Assembly (NCBI GenBank): GCA_031551695.1
Contig: JAVBNG010000021.1
Location: 43,238-107,237 of the forward strand
Length of the DNA stretch: 64,000 nt
DNA from: JAAYCI01 sp031551695
GTDB taxonomy: Bacteria; Bacillota; Clostridia; Oscillospirales; Ruminococcaceae
Direction: 5' to 3'
Below the pieces are notes generated by a model. It saw nothing but the letters and a program-made list of their open reading frames with translations, ran no database searches and was not told the DNA's origin. Position numbers and translations under genes: made by a program. This document shows, piece after piece, positions 60,502 through 64,000 of this stretch; position 1 is the stretch's first letter, and each line of letters opens with the position of its first letter.

Positions 60502-61746
60502 ATGGGCATGACAATGGCAGAAAAAATCATCGCCGCGGCCGCGGGTGTAAAAGAGGCGAAGGCGGGCGAAATCTACACCGTGACGCTGGACCGCCTGATG
60601 AGCAACGACGGCACCACCCACCTCACCATCGACATGTACAATTCCAAGGTGAAGCACCCGAAGGTGGCGGCGCCGGAGCGGGTTGTTTTTATTGTAGACC
60701 ACAACTCCCCGGCGGACAGCCCGAAAACCGCCGCCGCCCACAAAAAAATGCGGGACTTTGCCAAAGAGCATAAAATCGATTTTTATGAGGGCAAGGGTGT
60801 GTGCCATCAAATCATGGTGGAAAACTACGTCACGCCGGGGGAACTCATCATCGGGGCCGACAGCCACACCTGCACCTACGGCGCCCTTGGGGCCTTTGGC
60901 ACCGGCGTTGGCTGCACGGATTTTTTGTATGGCCTCGTCACCGGCACCACCTGGATGATGGCGCCGGAAACCATCCGCTTTGAGCTGACCGGACGCCTGC
61001 CCGGCGGCGTGTACGCCCGCGATTTGATGCTGACCATCATTGGGGACGTTGGGGCCGACGGCTGCAACTACAAGGTGATGGAATTCGTGGGCGACGGTAT
61101 TGACGCCATGACCGTTGACGAGCGGCTGGTGCTGGCGAATTTGGCCGTGGAGGCCGGGGCCAAAACGGCGCTGATGAAGGCGGACGAAAAGGCACTGGCG
61201 TACCTTGCGGCGCGCGGGCGTAGCCCCAAGGCCGTGTATGAAAGCGATGCGGACGCCAGCTTTGCCGCCGTGCACCAATATGATTTGGGCAAAATAACGC
61301 CCGTGGTGGCGCAGCCGCACAAAATAGACGACGTGGCCCCCGCCGAAACGGCCAGGGGAACAAAAATAGACGAGGCTTTCGTTGGCTCGTGCAGCGGCGG
61401 GCGCCTGAGCGATTTGCGCATTGCCGCAAACGTGGTGAAAGGCAAAAAAGTGGCCGCCGGCGTGCGGTTCATCGTGGCCCCGGCCAGTAACGAAGTATAC
61501 CGCGCGGCGCTGGAAGAGGGCATCATCGAAACGCTTAGCCAAGCGGGCGCCATGGTGGTGAACAGCAACTGCAGCGTGTGCTGGGGCAGCTGCCAGGGTG
61601 TTTTGGGCAGCGGGGAAGTGCTGGTGTCCACCGGCACGCGCAACTTCAAAGGCCGCGCCGGCAGCCCGGATTCCTTCGTGTACCTGGCCAGCCCCGCCAC
61701 CGTAGCCGCCAGCGCCCTGGCGGGCGAAATTGCCCTGACGGAGTAG
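60502..61746 (+). CDS. leuC: LeuC-like dehydratase large subunit, pair 1
   Basis: A 414-residue aconitase-family large subunit that binds a 4Fe-4S cluster and moves a hydroxyl group between neighbouring carbons. Landmarks are MTMAEKIIAAAAGVKEAKAG, VFIVDHNSPAD, GVCHQIMVENYVTPGELIIG, ADSHTCTYGALGAFGTGVG, the first cluster Cys in FVGSCSGGRLSDL and the pair in SNCSVCWGSCQGVLGSGE. The usual GSCTNGR has become GSCSGGR, a small but notable change. Together with the preceding gene it forms a complete two-subunit enzyme. Confidence 0.9.
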   Translation: MGMTMAEKIIAAAAGVKEAKAGEIYTVTLDRLMSNDGTTHLTIDMYNSKVKHPKVAAPERVVFIVDHNSPADSPKTAAAHKKMRDFAKEHKIDFYEGKGVCHQIMVENYVTPGELIIGADSHTCTYGALGAFGTGVGCTDFLYGLVTGTTWMMAPETIRFELTGRLPGGVYARDLMLTIIGDVGADGCNYKVMEFVGDGIDAMTVDERLVLANLAVEAGAKTALMKADEKALAYLAARGRSPKAVYESDADASFAAVHQYDLGKITPVVAQPHKIDDVAPAETARGTKIDEAFVGSCSGGRLSDLRIAANVVKGKKVAAGVRFIVAPASNEVYRAALEEGIIETLSQAGAMVVNSNCSVCWGSCQGVLGSGEVLVSTGTRNFKGRAGSPDSFVYLASPATVAASALAGEIALTE

Positions 61747-61783
61747 TGCGGCAAAGGTTTTGAATGGCAAAATAGTGCCGTTT

Positions 61784-61804
61784 AAACAAAGATATCGTTT
61801 GTTT
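61784..61804 (+). other. AT-rich hairpin between the two LeuCD pairs
   Basis: AAACAAA-GATATCG-TTTGTTT is followed by TTAAAAATAAA within the 196-base gap between pair 1 and pair 2. It is a weak stem. No T-box signature or clear promoter was found in this gap. Confidence 0.3.
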
Positions 61805-61942
61805 TTAAAAATAAATAACGATTTTTTGATCTATAGGAACGGCTGCGCATGCTGTGGAACCACAATGTACGGGAACAACAAAAAGAGGCAGAAGACTAAG
61901 AAGACCAGTATAAGGTGCCCGGAAGAGGAGCGGAACAGGCAG

Positions 61943-62479
61943 ATGCAAACAGAGAAAAAAGCATTTACAGGCAAAATATGGCGCCTTGGCGACGACGTGG
62001 ACACGGACATCATCATCCCCACGGAATACCTGGCCCTGCCCACGGTGGCGGCCATGGCGCCCTATGCCTTCAGCCCGCTGCGGCCAAAACTGGCCGGGCA
62101 AATACAGCCCGGCGACATCATCGTGGCGGGCAAAAATTTCGGCTGCGGCTCCTCGCGGGAGCAAGCGCCCGAGGTTATCAAGGCGCTGGGCGTGGCCTGC
62201 GTGGTGGCAAAAAGCTACGCGCGCATTTTCTTCCGCAACGCCGTGAACAATGGCCTGTGGGTGGTGGAGTGCCCTGACCTGCCGGAGCTTGCCGAGGGCG
62301 AAACCATCACGGTGAAGCCCGGCGATTGCATCACGCGCGCAAGCGCTGCCGGTGGAAACACTTGTGAATTTCCCCTTTCCAAAATGCCGCAAAACGTGCA
62401 GGATATTTTGGAGGGCGGCGGCCTTGTGGCCCAAATGAGGCGGCTGAACGGCCTGCTCACTCCGGCGGAGGGCAAATAA
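61943..62479 (+). CDS. leuD: LeuD-like dehydratase small subunit, pair 2
   Basis: A 178-residue small subunit, longer than that of pair 1 by an N-terminal leader and a C-terminal tail. It has IWRLGDDVDTDIIIPTEYLA, GDIIVAGKNFGCGSSREQAP and VVAKSYARIFFRNAVNNGLW. The recognition tetrad is YLAL, again hydrophobic. ATG 61943 is preceded by GAGGAG at a rather long spacing of 12 bases; earlier readings pass through AT-rich intergenic sequence. It touches its large-subunit gene, which starts right after this stop. Confidence 0.88.
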   Translation: MQTEKKAFTGKIWRLGDDVDTDIIIPTEYLALPTVAAMAPYAFSPLRPKLAGQIQPGDIIVAGKNFGCGSSREQAPEVIKALGVACVVAKSYARIFFRNAVNNGLWVVECPDLPELAEGETITVKPGDCITRASAAGGNTCEFPLSKMPQNVQDILEGGGLVAQMRRLNGLLTPAEGK

Positions 62480-63721
62480 ATGGGGCATACGGTCATTGAA
62501 AAAATCCTGATGAAAAATACCGGGGAGGCGTCTCTTTCCCCGGGCGATATTGTGATGGCAAAGCCGGATGCTGTGATGATCCACGACATTTTTGTTCCCT
62601 TTGTGGCGGATAAAATGGAGCAGATGGGCTTTGCCAAGGTGTGGGACGGGGACAAGGCCGTGCTGATTTACGACCATCTGGTGCCCGCCGCCACGGCAGA
62701 CGACGTGCGCCACCACAAGATAGGCGACGCCTTCGCCGCGAAATACGGCCTTGCCCACGTGCACCGGGCGGACGGCATTTGCCATCAACTGATGGTGGAG
62801 CAGGGCTATGTAAAGCCCGGCGGCGTTGCCTTCGGCACAGACAGCCACACCACCACCTACGGCGCGGTGGGGGCCTTTTCCACCGGCATCGGCTATACCG
62901 AAATGGCCGCCGTGCTGGGCACGGGCGAACTGTGGGTGCGCGTGCCAAAAACCATCCGTGTGGACGTGAACGGCACCTTGCCGCCGCATGTATGTGCGAA
63001 AGATATCATTTTGCGCCTGCTCGGCGACATCGGCGCCGACGGCGCGTCGTACATGGCCCTCGAGTTCGGCGGCGATACCGTCGCGGCCATGCCGCTGGCC
63101 GAACGCATGACCATCGCCAACATGGCTGTGGAGGCCGGCGCCAAATGCGCTACCTTCGCGCCGGATGAAATCTCTTGCACCCACTGCGGCCCGGTGGATT
63201 TCGACCTTGCCGCCTTTGCGCCGGACGCAGACGCCGCCTACGCCCGCCGCATCGCCTACGACGCAGCCAAGCTGGTGCCGGTGGCGGCGTGCCCGTCCCA
63301 GGTGGACAATATCAAACCCGTAGCAGCGCTGACGGGCACAAAAGTGGACCAGGTGTTTTTGGGCAGCTGCACCAACGGCCGCCTCGAAGACTTGCGCGTG
63401 GCGGCGGATATTTTGCGCGGCAAAACCATCCCGCCCTTCACGCGGTTCATCGTTACGCCAGCCAGCCGCACGGTGTATGAACAGGCGGCTAAAGAGGGCC
63501 TGCTGGAAACACTGTCCGCCGCGGGTGCAACCGTTACCATGCCGGGCTGCGGTCTGTGCTGCGGCCGGTGCGGCGGCATTCTGGCCGACGGTGAAGTGGT
63601 GCTGGCCACCAACAACCGCCATTTTTTGGGCCGCATGGGCAGCAGCAAGGTGCAAATTTACCTCGCGTCGCCCGCCGTGGCGGCGGCCACGGCGCTGGCG
63701 GGGGAAATTACGGCGCCGTAA
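62480..63721 (+). CDS. leuC: LeuC-like dehydratase large subunit, pair 2
   Basis: A 413-residue aconitase-family protein starting directly after the pair 2 small subunit. It has GHTVIEKILMKNTGEASLSP, IYDHLVPA, GICHQLMVEQGYVKPGGVAF, TDSHTTTYGAVGAFSTGIGY, the canonical cluster Cys in FLGSCTNGRLEDLRVAADIL and the pair in MPGCGLCCGRCGGILADGE. It is clearly diverged from the pair 1 large subunit, so the two pairs probably differ in substrate and are not a recent duplication. A terminator follows. Confidence 0.9.
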   Translation: MGHTVIEKILMKNTGEASLSPGDIVMAKPDAVMIHDIFVPFVADKMEQMGFAKVWDGDKAVLIYDHLVPAATADDVRHHKIGDAFAAKYGLAHVHRADGICHQLMVEQGYVKPGGVAFGTDSHTTTYGAVGAFSTGIGYTEMAAVLGTGELWVRVPKTIRVDVNGTLPPHVCAKDIILRLLGDIGADGASYMALEFGGDTVAAMPLAERMTIANMAVEAGAKCATFAPDEISCTHCGPVDFDLAAFAPDADAAYARRIAYDAAKLVPVAACPSQVDNIKPVAALTGTKVDQVFLGSCTNGRLEDLRVAADILRGKTIPPFTRFIVTPASRTVYEQAAKEGLLETLSAAGATVTMPGCGLCCGRCGGILADGEVVLATNNRHFLGRMGSSKVQIYLASPAVAAATALAGEITAP

Positions 63722-63766
63722 CTGCCGTTTGGGATGCCGCAAAAATATGGATAAGCGCTTTATGGC

Positions 63767-63814
63767 AAAAAAACGCCCCTGCTCTTCCGCGCAAAGCGGA
63801 GAAGAGCAAGGGCG
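63767..63814 (-). terminator. Terminator between pair 2 and the partial minus-strand gene
   Basis: CGCCC.TGCTCTTC pairs with GAAGAGCA.GGGCG, followed on the minus strand by TTTTTTT. It serves the minus-strand gene at the window edge and may also stop the LeuCD transcript. Confidence 0.8.
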
Positions 63815-63846
63815 TTGCTGTTTTGCCTGTTCCGCGGGCGCGGCGG

Positions 63847-64000
63847 CTAAAAACCATCCGGTATCCCCAGTGCGTGTCTCAACGGCCTCTGTCCCATAAA
63901 ACGGGTAAAGCCGGCACTTTGCATTTGCCACATTACCTCGCTGCTTACCGGGTAGTTTGTAATCGTACCCAAAACGGCGGATGTGCTGGTTCCATCCAAC
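63847..64000 (-). CDS. Partial gene of unknown function, C-terminus only
   Basis: The last 50 or so codons of a minus-strand frame enter from the window edge and end at a TAG at 63847-63849, 33 bases before a strong minus-strand terminator. It reads GTSTSAVLGTITNYPVSSEV, MWQMQSAGFTRFMGQRPLRH, then ALGIPDGF. The terminator makes a real gene end likely, but the family was not recognised and the reading could be wrong. Confidence 0.4.
   Translation of the reverse strand, partial: LDGTSTSAVLGTITNYPVSSEVMWQMQSAGFTRFMGQRPLRHALGIPDGF

Noticed and set aside
61747..61942. Leucine T-box before the second LeuCD pair, suggested by TGTGGAACCACA
   Set aside because: The T-box core (AGGGTGGTACCGCG-like), specifier stem and terminator pair are absent; this is just a short palindrome.
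61805..63931. A 708-codon open frame opposite the second LeuCD pair, and similar long frames opposite the PBP1A, ade, pgk, V-ATPase A and TM2/LiaF genes
   Set aside because: They lie exactly antisense to genes with clear family motifs, have His/Ala/Gly-rich nonsense composition, and arise because GC-rich third positions remove stop codons on the other strand.

Overview
The window is a piece of a GC-rich Firmicutes chromosome. It most resembles a strictly anaerobic gut clostridium of the Oscillospirales/Ruminococcaceae kind. This is inferred from the V-type ATP synthase operon, AGGAGG-type ribosome binding sites, frequent GTG and TTG starts, sigma-A promoters, Gram-positive wall enzymes (bifunctional PBP, amidase, PdaA-like deacetylase), PepV, and the lack of respiratory genes. 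No rRNA, CRISPR array, complete insertion sequence or prophage was seen. One tRNA and one probable 6S RNA were found.

Layout. 1-6837 (minus): V-type ATP synthase operon read H-C-I-K-F-E-A-B, with B cut by the window edge and a 6S-RNA-like element (6876-7071) just upstream. 7106-8045 (minus): a DUF1292 protein and a frameshifted secreted Ig-like (BIG2) protein. 8318-12275 (plus): cyclophilin lipoprotein, cardiolipin synthase, aldose 1-epimerase, small Lys/Ala-rich protein. 12362-18655 (minus): cysE, then pgk-tpiA-gpmI (lower glycolysis, strong promoter before pgk), then pepV. 18799-28337 (plus): PdaA-like deacetylase, Na/Pi transporter, an ECF sigma/anti-sigma/two-membrane-protein operon, adenine deaminase, and a CofE-like glutamyl ligase. 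28503-34267: short ribF, two unknown membrane-anchored proteins, a small membrane protein, a DUF4180 protein and an acyltransferase. 34498-42017 (plus): surface glycan cluster of a pyruvyltransferase/FrhB fusion, a flippase-like protein, a large membrane glycosyltransferase, a GT2 enzyme and UDP-glucose dehydrogenase. 42042-42531: DUF6273 gene remnant, AT-rich repeats and tRNA-Arg(CCU). 42726-46056: lipoprotein and subtilisin-like protease with four BIG2 domains. 46206-48622: low-GC island with a TAG-interrupted helicase-nuclease and an overlapping DEDDh exonuclease. 48796-59807: YihY, AEC transporter, GNAT, proC, wall amidase, epimerase, PBP1A, xpt. 60023-63721: two tandem LeuD-LeuC type dehydratase pairs.

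How the genes work together. Most of the window is housekeeping: ion-motive ATPase, glycolysis, purine salvage (ade, xpt), wall synthesis and remodelling, and phospholipid synthesis. The accessory parts are the glycan cluster, the AT-rich remnant at the tRNA and the helicase/exonuclease island. The island is the best candidate here for an undescribed system, probably nucleic-acid defence or mobile-element processing, although its helicase gene carries an in-frame stop.

Two families of dispersed palindromic intergenic elements also stand out. Family A lies at about 3.36, 10.72 and 14.75 kb, with a reduced piece at 14.66 kb. Family B lies at 17.03, 21.68 and 59.89 kb, with a possible degenerate copy at 50.81 kb. 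Their stems change while flanking boxes stay constant.
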